64,000 bases of DNA, from assembly GCA_963780165.1 (NCBI GenBank), contig CAWABB010000007.1, positions 502,942 through 566,941 of the forward strand, in the 5' to 3' direction. Source of the DNA: CAWABB01 sp963780165. Lineage in GTDB: Bacteria > Bacteroidota > Ignavibacteria > UBA10030 > UBA6906. How positions within the stretch are numbered: the first letter of the stretch is position 1; every line of letters starts with the position of its first letter. A program made the position numbers and the translations under genes. Positions 18,097 to 25,566 of the stretch are shown piece by piece. Under the pieces are notes generated by a model. It worked only from the letters and a program-made list of their open reading frames with translations. It ran no database searches and was not told where the DNA came from.

Positions 18097-18711
18097 CTAT
18101 CGCAACGACCAGCCGAGCAGCAGCAACCCGCTCGAGGCGATCCAGCTTCCGGCCACACGCACGGCAATGCGTTCCCAATGCTTCTTGAGAGAGACGACCA
18201 GTGCCGAAGCCAGAGTGACCAGAACGAACAGAACCACCATGATCCCAATCAGCCCTAGCGTCCCCGGCCCTTCCTGCAGCATGCCGCCATTCAAGAAGCC
18301 ATGGACAAGTCCCAGCAGGATCACCAACCCTGTTACAGCGGAGGCCGGCATATGCAGGTCCGCAGCAACGAGCCCACCAAGGATGAGAAATGAAATGGCC
18401 GGGATAGGGAACGAGACCGCGCCAGGAACGGCTGAGCCTGCCAATCCGCCGATGCACCAGGCCAATGGCAGGAGGAACATCGCTCTTCTCCCGGCGACCG
18501 CCCCCCGCAGCCCCGCATAGAGTGCAATGGCAATCACCGGTATGATGTCCTCAGGTGACTGGAGAAGATGAGCCATCCCATCATACACGGGTCCCATCCC
18601 GGTCGTGGTGAGGTGGGCTGCCGCACGCGAGGGGATGCAGAGCAGAGCTACAACTGCTAACGTTCCCCCCCAGCGATTTCTCTTCCAAAGACTCAAGTCA
18701 AAGCACTCCAT
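18097..18711 (-). CDS. HupE/UreJ-like integral membrane protein (third copy)
   Basis: The product is 204 aa and mostly hydrophobic, with about six membrane helices. The N-terminal signal-like segment is followed by Ala-Ala-Ala-His-Leu, where the mature N-terminus of HupE proteins starts with a histidine. The motif Gly-Leu-Val-His-Gly-Phe-Leu-Asn-Gly-Gly (about residue 137) matches the conserved Leu-x-His-Gly-x-x-x-Gly of the family, and the N-terminal part has Asp-Gly-Met-Ala-His-Leu. It overlaps the preceding HupE gene by 19 nt, so the two are translated together. HupE/UreJ proteins are thought to import nickel or a related metal; this member is divergent. Confidence 0.7.
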   Translation of the reverse strand: MECFDLSLWKRNRWGGTLAVVALLCIPSRAAAHLTTTGMGPVYDGMAHLLQSPEDIIPVIAIALYAGLRGAVAGRRAMFLLPLAWCIGGLAGSAVPGAVSFPIPAISFLILGGLVAADLHMPASAVTGLVILLGLVHGFLNGGMLQEGPGTLGLIGIMVVLFVLVTLASALVVSLKKHWERIAVRVAGSWIASSGLLLLGWSLR

Positions 18712-19340
18712 AAGAAATAGATCCCTGCCATGGCAACGCAGGCACCAGCTGCGCGCAGCGCCAAACGCCCGGCAGGCCATCTGTGCACGAGTCCGATGGT
18801 GATGCCGGTGGCGTGCAGGAGGCCTGTGGTGACCACAAAACCGATGCTGTAGAGTAGCCCATTCCCCCCCGGCGGCAACTCGGCACCATGGGCATAGCCA
18901 TGAAAGATCGCAAAGAAGGCCACGAGGGCTGCAGCAACAGGAAGCTTCAACCTCGCTTCCCGGAAGACAGCAAACCCGAGTGCGATGGCTGACAATGCGA
19001 TCCCGATCTCTGCCCCAGGAAGATGAATACCCATCAGTCCGAGGAGTCCGCCGAAAGCCATCACCATCGGAAAGGTCACTGGAAGCAACCAGATGGCGGG
19101 AGGACCGAGTTGCGCACCCCACAATCCAACTGCGATCATTGCGAGAACGTGGTCGAGTCCTGAAACAGGATGCGACATGCCGCTGAGGAAGCCGCCAATT
19201 TCACCCCCTCTTGGGTGAGCAAAGGCATACGGAGGAAAGAGAGCAAAAAACAAGAACACCACTCCTGCCAACCAGAACAGGGATTCGAAGGTACGGGCCG
19301 ATCGGGGATGATCATCGGGCTGGGTGCCGCACCCTATCAT
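18693..19340 (-). CDS. HupE/UreJ family metal permease-like protein
   Basis: The product is 215 aa. ATG at 19340 overlaps the previous stop by 4 nt (ATGA). After a signal-like helix the mature part starts Phe-Ala-His-Pro. The HupE signature His-Pro-Val-Ser-Gly-Leu-Asp-His-Val-Leu-Ala-Met follows at about residue 55, and Phe-His-Gly-Tyr-Ala-His-Gly-Ala-Glu-Leu-Pro lies at about 132. Both histidine-rich motifs are those proposed to handle Ni(II) in HupE. No hydrogenase or urease genes occur in the window, so the usual partner enzyme is absent here. Confidence 0.88.
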   Translation of the reverse strand: MIGCGTQPDDHPRSARTFESLFWLAGVVFLFFALFPPYAFAHPRGGEIGGFLSGMSHPVSGLDHVLAMIAVGLWGAQLGPPAIWLLPVTFPMVMAFGGLLGLMGIHLPGAEIGIALSAIALGFAVFREARLKLPVAAALVAFFAIFHGYAHGAELPPGGNGLLYSIGFVVTTGLLHATGITIGLVHRWPAGRLALRAAGACVAMAGIYFLWSALT

Positions 19341-20407
19341 CGCGGGCCTCCGAGTAGCATGACAGTCCTTTGAATGGTCCAGTACGCACCCAGTGAGCCG
19401 ACAACATATCCCGGCATTGCTTCTGCCCATTGCGGCCAACGGACCTGGAGCACCTTAAATGACCTGGCCAGCGCGAAGGCGGAGAACACGAAGACCAGTT
19501 GGCCAAATTCTACGCCCAAGTTGAAGAACAACAACGCCAGCGGGATTTCGACCCTTGGCATGCCCGTGGTCGAAAGTCCGCTCGCGAAGCCGAATCCGTG
19601 GAGCAGCCCGAACAGGAAGGAAACGACCCACGGGAACCGTATCGTCAGGCTCGTATCGCCCCTCCTGGCGCGAACAATCTCCGGCCCAAGGAACAAGATT
19701 GAAAGCGCTATCCCCGCATTGAGTGGCGGCAGCGGAACGGTGGCGTAACCGAGGGTCGCGATTCCGAGCGTGATGCTGTGGGCAACAGTAAAGGCAGTGA
19801 TCGTCTTCAACAGCTTCATCCTGCCCTTGACGATCAGAAGCAGCCCGAGGACGAACAACAGGTGATCGACGCCGAACAAGATGTGTCTGATCCCCTGGAC
19901 ACCGTACACGCCGGCAACCTCCCACCAGGATTGCGACCCAGCAATCGTCAGCCAGGGTTGCGAGGGATGGACAATCGTTGCCGCAGTCCTGCCGTCCAAC
20001 ATCTCGACGCGGACGAGCACATCGGTCGTGGTGGCGGTGAGACCGGCGATGCGTACGGTGCCCCCGGTCAACCCTCCAGCACAATGGACGCTCCAGCGTT
20101 CAGTGAAAGCTCCGCCGACCATAGTACCTCGCGGCTCGCGGAGGTTCGTGCACCCTTCCGGAAATTCCACGTAGAGTCCAAGCCGCAGGTTCTCTCCCTG
20201 GCCCGGGACCTTCCAAAGGATGTCGTACGTCTCCGGAGCAGTCTGGCGAATTTCGAGATACGCAGGACGTACCTCGTGCGCAAACGTGGAAGAGGAGAGC
20301 AACAGCAACAGCATCAGACAAGAGCAAGCAGAGAGAATAAAGTGGGAAGAACACTCTTCCACTCCCCCCGGGTTCCCCTTTCTGCGGATGGCTGCGAGCA
20401 TTGTCAT
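19337..20407 (-). CDS. HupE/UreJ_2-type membrane protein with an N-terminal extracytoplasmic domain
   Basis: The product is 356 aa. A signal peptide ends near Thr-Phe-Ala-His-Glu-Val-Arg-Pro, an N-terminus typical of this family. A beta-rich extracytoplasmic domain (about residues 45-165) is followed by seven or so membrane helices. These include Gly-Ile-Arg-His-Ile-Leu-Phe-Gly-Val-Asp-His-Leu-Leu-Phe (about 178) and Leu-Leu-His-Gly-Phe-Gly-Phe-Ala (about 265), both conserved in HupE/UreJ_2. It overlaps the parvulin gene upstream by 4 nt. A transport or metal-handling role is inferred from family membership; the substrate has not been established for this subgroup as far as I know. Confidence 0.85.
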   Translation of the reverse strand: MTMLAAIRRKGNPGGVEECSSHFILSACSCLMLLLLLSSSTFAHEVRPAYLEIRQTAPETYDILWKVPGQGENLRLGLYVEFPEGCTNLREPRGTMVGGAFTERWSVHCAGGLTGGTVRIAGLTATTTDVLVRVEMLDGRTAATIVHPSQPWLTIAGSQSWWEVAGVYGVQGIRHILFGVDHLLFVLGLLLIVKGRMKLLKTITAFTVAHSITLGIATLGYATVPLPPLNAGIALSILFLGPEIVRARRGDTSLTIRFPWVVSFLFGLLHGFGFASGLSTTGMPRVEIPLALLFFNLGVEFGQLVFVFSAFALARSFKVLQVRWPQWAEAMPGYVVGSLGAYWTIQRTVMLLGGPR

Positions 20408-21264
20408 TTCGCCTGAGCCTTTTGAGGCACTTCGATCCTCACGTCATAACGTTTGAGCAATTCTTCGTAGAACTTATCATTCGCCTCCCGCCTCTTGGTG
20501 TTCATCCACTCTCGCCGCACGGCGTTCCGAACGCTCTCCAATGGAGGTACACCGCCCTCCGTACGCTCGGTGAGGAAGACAACATGTGCCCCGTATGCTG
20601 ACTCGACTGGTCCCTGCCATTGGCCGAGCGGAAGAGTGCCCAAGATCGCCACGAAATTCTCACCGAAGGCGTCTCGTACTTCGTGGGCTAAAGCATCTTT
20701 GAATTCGCCCTCAAGGAGGGACGGATCGCCGATCGCCGCGATGTTGCCTTTGCCACCAACCTTTCTCAATTCGACCAGCAACCGGGCTGCGTCGTGATGA
20801 AGATTCTCGCCGTGACGCTGTGGATCGAGATATACCTGGCGGAACGTGTACCGAGGTTCGGTTGCGAACTCCGCAGGATGCTCTTTCAGGTAGGTTTGCA
20901 GTTCCTGATTGCTTGGGTCCGCCTGCGCCGTGAGATCCTCGGTGACGAATTCCAACTTCTGGCGCAACCGGCGGCGGATGATGAGGTCGTCGCGGTCGAG
21001 CCCCAGCGCCATGGCTTCGCGCACGGAGATTTCCTCCCGGACGTAGTCCTGGATCAGACCCTTGATTTCCTGTTCAGCGGGGGGGCGTTGCCGGGTGCGG
21101 ACGAACACCTCCACGAGGTGCTCAATTGTGCCCTGCGTGACGTTGATACTCTTCGGGCCGGTCGCGGTATCTCCGGAGGTCCAGCTGAAGGCGGCGAATA
21201 GCCCGGCACCCAGCAGGAGGAAGTGCAGTAACGGCTCGCGAAGAAGTCTGCGTACGGAAAACAT
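20404..21264 (-). CDS. Parvulin-type peptidyl-prolyl cis-trans isomerase (PpiC/SurA-like)
   Basis: The product is 286 aa. One N-terminal membrane helix (about residues 12-28) anchors the protein. A SurA-like helical region (about 40-125) is followed by a rotamase domain (about 130-240) with the Ala-x-Leu-x-Glu-Leu-Arg and Gly-Pro-Val-Glu-Ser-Ala-Tyr-Gly-Ala-His-Val-Val motifs. It should help folding in the periplasm. It sits between the DUF3604 gene (7 nt upstream) and the HupE/UreJ genes (4-nt overlap). I recall this neighbourhood from other bacteria, which suggests it serves this module rather than general folding. Confidence 0.85.
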   Translation of the reverse strand: MFSVRRLLREPLLHFLLLGAGLFAAFSWTSGDTATGPKSINVTQGTIEHLVEVFVRTRQRPPAEQEIKGLIQDYVREEISVREAMALGLDRDDLIIRRRLRQKLEFVTEDLTAQADPSNQELQTYLKEHPAEFATEPRYTFRQVYLDPQRHGENLHHDAARLLVELRKVGGKGNIAAIGDPSLLEGEFKDALAHEVRDAFGENFVAILGTLPLGQWQGPVESAYGAHVVFLTERTEGGVPPLESVRNAVRREWMNTKRREANDKFYEELLKRYDVRIEVPQKAQAK

Positions 21265-21271
21265 CAGTCTG

Positions 21272-23230
21272 TTAGTTCGCCGGCGAATACCAGATGGGCG
21301 AGGTGTAGGCTCTGTCCGTGACCGTCATGGGAACGTACTCAGGCATCTTGATGCCGTACCGTTTGCAGTCGTAGGCGGTCCAGCGCGGAGACGGGATCTG
21401 GATCACGCGCACATAATAGAACGCTCGCTCCGAAGCATTGAAGACCGGGTCCTTCCAGTATGCGGACAGCGTAGCGGCGCCGATGGTATTAGTGTATGTT
21501 GCGTTCGGCACGTCCACGGTGCTGCCCACCGGGGTCTTGCAGCGGCCATCCGGGCCGATCTTTCGCCCGCCTGACACCGCCACGTCGAATATGCGCTCTT
21601 GCGTCTTGCCGTCCTCGCCGAGCCAGCCCTTGATGATCTGGATGCGGTCGAGGTTGGGACCGTCCGGATCGCGCATCGCGTGGACCATGAATGCCGGTTG
21701 CTTGCCCTTCGGTGCCTTGCTGAGATCACCGCCCATCGGCACGCCTTTGCTGTAACCGTTCACCGCGAAATCGTGGCGATCGAGATCCGCACTCACAAAG
21801 TCCCAACCTGCAAACACTCGGACGATCGGTCGGTCGCCAGTTGTCGCGTAGACTTCCTTCCGCTTGAGGGCATCCCAAATCCCCTCGCGAGTGTTCTCGC
21901 GCGCCCACACCCCGCCCAGGCCCGCAGCCTGTTCATTCCAGACCGAAACTAACGGCCCTTTGTTCGGATCGTTGTTGACCATCGCAAGCGGGGTTTTCCA
22001 GCGCTCCGGAGACGGCAATCCGTTCGCAAACTCGCCGAAGAAGTTGTCTTCGCGCGTCGTGACCACGCCCACATGGGCATCGTTACCGCCGATCAAGCCG
22101 GACTTGTAGGGGTTTGCCCCAAGCTTGGCATCCAGTTCGAGACCCAGCTTCAGCGTTGAGCGAACGTAGTTGGCGTGCAGCAAGCTATCCTTCGCCCGCT
22201 CCATCGTGCTGAAATTGATGTCCCATCGTTCAAAATTGGCGAATTCGTCGGTCGGTGATAGGAAGGGGTGGGTCTCGCCGTCACCTTTGATTTGTGTTGC
22301 CTCCAGGAGTGGCTCATGGCTGGCCCGCGCCTCGGCATAATCCCGGTTCATGGGTTTCCCGTCGAAAGTCTCCGCCGAATACATTTGGCCATTGCTTAGG
22401 TTACCATTGTGCGGGATGGCGAGCACTTGACCACCTGTCTTCTTCGCATACGCGTCCATGTACTTCCAGAGGTCCGCCGGATCCTGGCTGTCGAACGTGG
22501 AGAAGGGAACAATCTGGTTCACGCGGTCCGCGTTGTCACGGAAAACGACTGTGCGATGGAGGTTGTTGCCGCCGGGGGCGCAGGTCCACTCGAATCCGTG
22601 CAGCGTGGTGAAAACGCCGGGCTGGTTCCACTTCTCAGCTGCCTTGGTGGCGTGCGCCCAGGCCGCGGCCATGACCTTGCTGGCGTCGAAGACGGGCTTG
22701 CCGGTCTGCATGGAGACGACTGCTTCGATGGCGGCTTTGACACCCTCCTGAGGGCTCGCCTTGGACATATCGTACCAGCGCTTCCCCAGTGGGTCGGCGA
22801 GGAGCTCGGGGCTGCCGGCACGAATCTGATCGGAGATGCCGAGATACTCGGCGTGGTCAGTGATGGAGACCCAGTCCAGCGGCCGATCCTGCTTGTATCG
22901 TACGCCATTGTCCATGACAACTTCCCCGCCCGTGGCAACCTTGAAGAGGTCGTCGGGGGACAGCGTTATCCCAAACAACCCGGAGTCGAATGAGAAGCCG
23001 GTGTGGACGTGGGCAACGCCCCAGAAGACCCGGTTGGGGAATTGCTGGTTCACGTCGGGCAAATAATCGGACTTCTTCTGGTCAGTCGCCTTGGTCGAAT
23101 CGCCGGTCGCGGTGACATCCTGCCCCAGGGCGACCTGGCTGAACCCGTGGATCAGCAGAGCGAGGCTGATGGTTGCCAGCACGTAAATGAGTACGCCAGC
23201 AATGGGGTTTGGGGTGCGTGTGGAACTCAT
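21272..23230 (-). CDS. DUF3604 protein, PHP-like metallohydrolase pattern, exported
   Basis: The product is 652 aa. ATG at 23230 follows AAAGGGA. A signal peptide or single helix (about residues 11-36) precedes the mature part. Metal-ligand-like motifs occur in order: Ala-His-Val-His-Thr-Gly (about 72), Thr-Asp-His-Ala-Glu-Tyr (about 122), His-Gly-Phe-Glu-Trp (about 206), Ile-Pro-His-Asn-Gly (about 265) and Gly-Asn-Asp-Ala-His (about 373). The order HxH, DH, E, H, DxH resembles PHP-superfamily hydrolases. DUF3604 proteins have no assigned reaction that I know of. This is the first gene of a minus-strand operon with the parvulin and HupE/UreJ genes. Confidence 0.85.
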   Translation of the reverse strand: MSSTRTPNPIAGVLIYVLATISLALLIHGFSQVALGQDVTATGDSTKATDQKKSDYLPDVNQQFPNRVFWGVAHVHTGFSFDSGLFGITLSPDDLFKVATGGEVVMDNGVRYKQDRPLDWVSITDHAEYLGISDQIRAGSPELLADPLGKRWYDMSKASPQEGVKAAIEAVVSMQTGKPVFDASKVMAAAWAHATKAAEKWNQPGVFTTLHGFEWTCAPGGNNLHRTVVFRDNADRVNQIVPFSTFDSQDPADLWKYMDAYAKKTGGQVLAIPHNGNLSNGQMYSAETFDGKPMNRDYAEARASHEPLLEATQIKGDGETHPFLSPTDEFANFERWDINFSTMERAKDSLLHANYVRSTLKLGLELDAKLGANPYKSGLIGGNDAHVGVVTTREDNFFGEFANGLPSPERWKTPLAMVNNDPNKGPLVSVWNEQAAGLGGVWARENTREGIWDALKRKEVYATTGDRPIVRVFAGWDFVSADLDRHDFAVNGYSKGVPMGGDLSKAPKGKQPAFMVHAMRDPDGPNLDRIQIIKGWLGEDGKTQERIFDVAVSGGRKIGPDGRCKTPVGSTVDVPNATYTNTIGAATLSAYWKDPVFNASERAFYYVRVIQIPSPRWTAYDCKRYGIKMPEYVPMTVTDRAYTSPIWYSPAN

Positions 23231-23689
23231 TGTGGATCCCTTTCTGAAGTCGATTGGCTTGGTCCCTTCAGCTTTCCAGTTTCGTCGGGTTTCAAACTCT
23301 TGTGGACAACTGCCTTGGTGGGCCGTCGACCAACTTGGCAACGCTTAACACCCACCAACATCTCTGATTATGCACAAGAAGGGACGATCATGCAATCCAC
23401 CCTAAGGTTGAAAGAGCAATTACCCCCCAACATGGTGATAATCAGATCGAAGATCAGCACTGGCGGTCTTTCTGTGCTTCCCTATCTACAGCTTCCCGTG
23501 CACTTACCGACGAATCGAAAATCTTGGATTCAGCGCCCCGTTTGGCAGGATTCACCTCCGCTGCGTTAGCAGACGGGAGGAATATTCCGAGAGGAGGAAT
23601 CAAAGACTGGCGAGACTGGGAGGGTTGAGAGGGTGCCGCGGTCAAATGGATCCGGTGTGTCGTCACCGTGCACGCACCCCCGAACAACA
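23231..23689. other. Intergenic stretch upstream of the DUF3604 operon
   Basis: About 460 bases without a supported gene. It should hold the promoter of the DUF3604 operon, but I find no clear -35/-10 or Bacteroidota-type promoter. No integrase remnant is visible, although this is where one would be expected next to a tRNA attachment site. Confidence 0.4.
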
Positions 23690-23716
23690 AAAAACCCCTT
23701 GATGGACAAGGGGTTT
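23690..23716 (-). terminator. Rho-independent terminator of tRNA-Asn
   Basis: A 9-10-bp stem (AACCCCTTG with its complement) and 5-nt loop is followed on the minus strand by a T run. It begins directly after the CCA end of tRNA-Asn. Confidence 0.85.
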
Positions 23717-23743
23717 CTTGGCTCCGCGAGCAGGACTCGAACC
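23717..23743 (-). repeat. 27-bp tRNA-Asn 3' end (attachment-site-like, right copy within the intact tRNA)
   Basis: Identical to 17025-17051. This copy completes the functional tRNA: T-loop, acceptor 3' strand, discriminator G and CCA. With the left copy it brackets 17,052-23,716. Confidence 0.75.
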
Positions 23744-24065
23744 TGCAACCCTGCGGTTACGGCATATCCACAGCTTTCGCTGCGGTCCGGACTATCTCAT
23801 CATCCATTTGCTCGAGCCGTGATTTCGTACTCGAAATGGATGCCAGGCGCTGATGGGGCTTATCGGCGAGAATCCTCATCCCCTAGTCTCTGCACGTTCC
23901 CCGCTACGACCGCTTTCTCTTTGCGGGGCTTCGCTCAGGGTTGCCGTGTTCCACGAATGTGGAAGGTAGGGTCCCCTGAATTCACCCGGTTTTTCACTCC
24001 CGGTTACCCGAGAGAGCTGCTGGTTACGCCAACAGCCGCATGCTCTACCATTGAGCTATCGCGGA
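23719..24065 (-). tRNA. tRNA-Asn(GUU) interrupted by a group I intron
   Basis: The 5' exon is 24065-24032 (34 nt) and the 3' exon 23759-23719 (41 nt, CCA encoded). Joined, they fold perfectly: acceptor TCCGCGA/TCGCGGA, D stem GCTC/GAGC, anticodon stem TGCGG/CCGCA with loop CTGTTAA (anticodon GTT), variable GGGTT, T stem GCAGG/CCTGC with TTCGAGT. Without removal of the 272-nt insert no tRNA can form. The exon junction is ambiguous by one T. Placing it between anticodon bases 35 and 36 leaves the intron ending in the G that group I introns require. The 5' end lies 52 nt after the stop of hisIE with no terminator seen between, so read-through from the his operon is possible. A terminator follows the 3' end. 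Confidence 0.93.
23760..24031 (-). ncRNA. Group I self-splicing intron (272 nt, no ORF) in the tRNA-Asn anticodon
   Basis: Read on the minus strand from 24031, the core elements appear in group I order. P contains TTCAGGG (intron nt 52-58) and Q contains CCCTGAG (92-98); these pair as P4. R has GTGCAGAGACTA (136-147) and S has GATAGTCC (236-243); GACTA/TAGTC forms P7. The 5' exon end GCTGT(T) can pair with intron AAC-C-AGC (nt 7-13) as P1 with one bulged C. The last intron base is G. The P/Q/R/S sequences closely resemble the cyanobacterial tRNA-Leu intron (IC3-like). No homing endonuclease frame is present. It should self-splice with guanosine as cofactor. Boundaries are exact to within 1 nt. 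Confidence 0.92.
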
Positions 24066-24117
24066 ATGCTACAACTGCTACGCCAAGACTTAATTATACA
24101 AAACGTCGGAGAGAAAA

Positions 24118-24765
24118 TCAACGCACATTGTTCTGGCGGCGGAAGCGGCGGGCAAGCTCGCCCGAGACGTCCGACATCGGAACCCCACGATCCTCCAGCA
24201 TCACGAGGAGATGATAGACAAGGTCCGCCGTCTCCCAGGCGATTTCGTCCCGCTTGGCGTTCTTCGCGGCAATGATCACCTCCCCCGCCTCCTCCCCCAC
24301 CTTTTTCAGGATCCTGTCCGTCCCCCCCTGCAGCAATTTCGTTGTGTATGACCCCTCCGGGCGCTCCTGATTCCTGCGCCGGATGACCTGAAGCAGTTCG
24401 GCAACGACCCCGGGAAACGTCGGAGGAGCCTCGGGGAACCCCTCCAGCGTACGGAAGAAGCACGTGTATTCTCCCGTATGACAGGCGTTTCCGACCTGCT
24501 CAACATCCAGAATCACCGTATCCCCGTCGCAGTCCACGGACATCCCGCGAAGTCGCTGGACATTCCCCGAGCGCGCCCCCTTTCTCCAGAGCTCCTGCCT
24601 GCTCCTACTCCAGTAGTGCGCTTCACGTGTCTCCACGGTGGCGCGGAGGCTCTGCATGTTCATGTACGCAAGCATCAGCACGGCCCCCGTGTTCACGTCG
24701 CGCACGATCGCGGGGACGAGCCCACGCTCGTCGAACTTCAGATCAGCAAATGGCATGGTCTTCAT
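24118..24765 (-). CDS. hisIE: Bifunctional phosphoribosyl-AMP cyclohydrolase / phosphoribosyl-ATP pyrophosphatase
   Basis: The product is 215 aa. HisI domain, residues 1-115: Val-Asn-Thr-Gly-x-Val-Leu-Met-Leu-Ala-Tyr-Met-Asn, Ala-His-Tyr-Trp-Ser-Arg-Ser-Arg, Asp-Cys-Asp-Gly-Asp and Cys-His-Thr-Gly (zinc ligands). HisE domain, about 120-210: Gly-Ser-Tyr-Thr, Lys-Val-Gly-Glu-Glu-Ala-Gly-Glu-Val and Glu-x-Ala-Asp-Leu-x-Tyr-His. It performs steps 2 and 3 of histidine synthesis. It is the last cistron of the operon and starts in a 4-nt overlap with hisF. Confidence 0.97.
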   Translation of the reverse strand: MKTMPFADLKFDERGLVPAIVRDVNTGAVLMLAYMNMQSLRATVETREAHYWSRSRQELWRKGARSGNVQRLRGMSVDCDGDTVILDVEQVGNACHTGEYTCFFRTLEGFPEAPPTFPGVVAELLQVIRRRNQERPEGSYTTKLLQGGTDRILKKVGEEAGEVIIAAKNAKRDEIAWETADLVYHLLVMLEDRGVPMSDVSGELARRFRRQNNVR

Positions 24766-25520
24766 CGTACGGCTATCCCCCTGGTTTTCATGTAGTCCTT
24801 GAGATCCGGAATACGAAGGGCCTGCGTGTGAAAGAGGGACGCGGCGAGAACAGCATCAGCCCCGCCATCGCGGACCGCCTCCACAAAGTGGTTCATCTCG
24901 CCCGCGCCACCGGAGGCGATGACGGGAATGGACACAGCCGACGTGATGGCCTGCAGGAGACCGATATCAAAACCGATCTGCGTCCCGTCGCGGTCCATAC
25001 TTGTGAGCAGGATCTCGCCTGCACCCCGGCGTTCCACTTCCTGTGCCCACTCGACCGCATCGCGACCGGTGTTTGTCCTCCCTCCATACGTGTAAGCATC
25101 CCACCCCCTCCCGGTTTCACGGCGCCTTGCATCAATCGCGACCACCACGCACTGGGAGCCGAACCGTTCGGCCGACTCGCTGATGATGCCCGGATTCTCC
25201 ACCGCTGCGGTGTTCAGGCTCGCACGGTCCGCCCCCGATTGCAGCAGCACACGAACATCCTCCGCCGTGCGTACGCCGCCCCCGACAGTCAACGGAATAA
25301 ACAGTTCGTTTGCGACGGATTCAACCACGTGCATCAGAGTGCCGCGGGCTTCCTTCGACGCGGTGATGTCGAGAATGACAAGCTCATCCGCACCCTCATT
25401 ATTATAGAAGCGGGCGTGCGCCGCCGGCTCACCCATGTCTCGCAAGTTCACGAAGTTCACCCCTTTCACGACCATGCCGTCGCGAAGGTCCAGACAGGGG
25501 ATGATGCGGGTGCGAAGCAT
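24762..25520 (-). CDS. hisF: Imidazole glycerol phosphate synthase cyclase subunit
   Basis: The product is 252 aa and full length. The catalytic Asp lies in Ile-Pro-Cys-Leu-Asp-Leu-Arg-Asp-Gly and the second Asp in Met-Asp-Arg-Asp-Gly-Thr. Phosphate-binding Gly-Gly-Gly-Val and Ala-Ser-Gly-Gly-Ala-Gly motifs of the (beta/alpha)8 barrel are present. It works with HisH to make imidazole glycerol phosphate and AICAR. It starts 46 nt after the hisA stop, one of the few real gaps in the operon. Confidence 0.98.
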   Translation of the reverse strand: MLRTRIIPCLDLRDGMVVKGVNFVNLRDMGEPAAHARFYNNEGADELVILDITASKEARGTLMHVVESVANELFIPLTVGGGVRTAEDVRVLLQSGADRASLNTAAVENPGIISESAERFGSQCVVVAIDARRRETGRGWDAYTYGGRTNTGRDAVEWAQEVERRGAGEILLTSMDRDGTQIGFDIGLLQAITSAVSIPVIASGGAGEMNHFVEAVRDGGADAVLAASLFHTQALRIPDLKDYMKTRGIAVR

Positions 25521-25566
25521 ATACTTGGGAATTGTGAGTGATCAACACACAATGACTACGCAGCTG

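Noticed and set aside
23633..24214. 193-codon plus-strand frame across tRNA-Asn, considered as an intron-encoded endonuclease
   Set aside because: It is antisense to both exons and the intron and has no LAGLIDADG, GIY-YIG or HNH motif.
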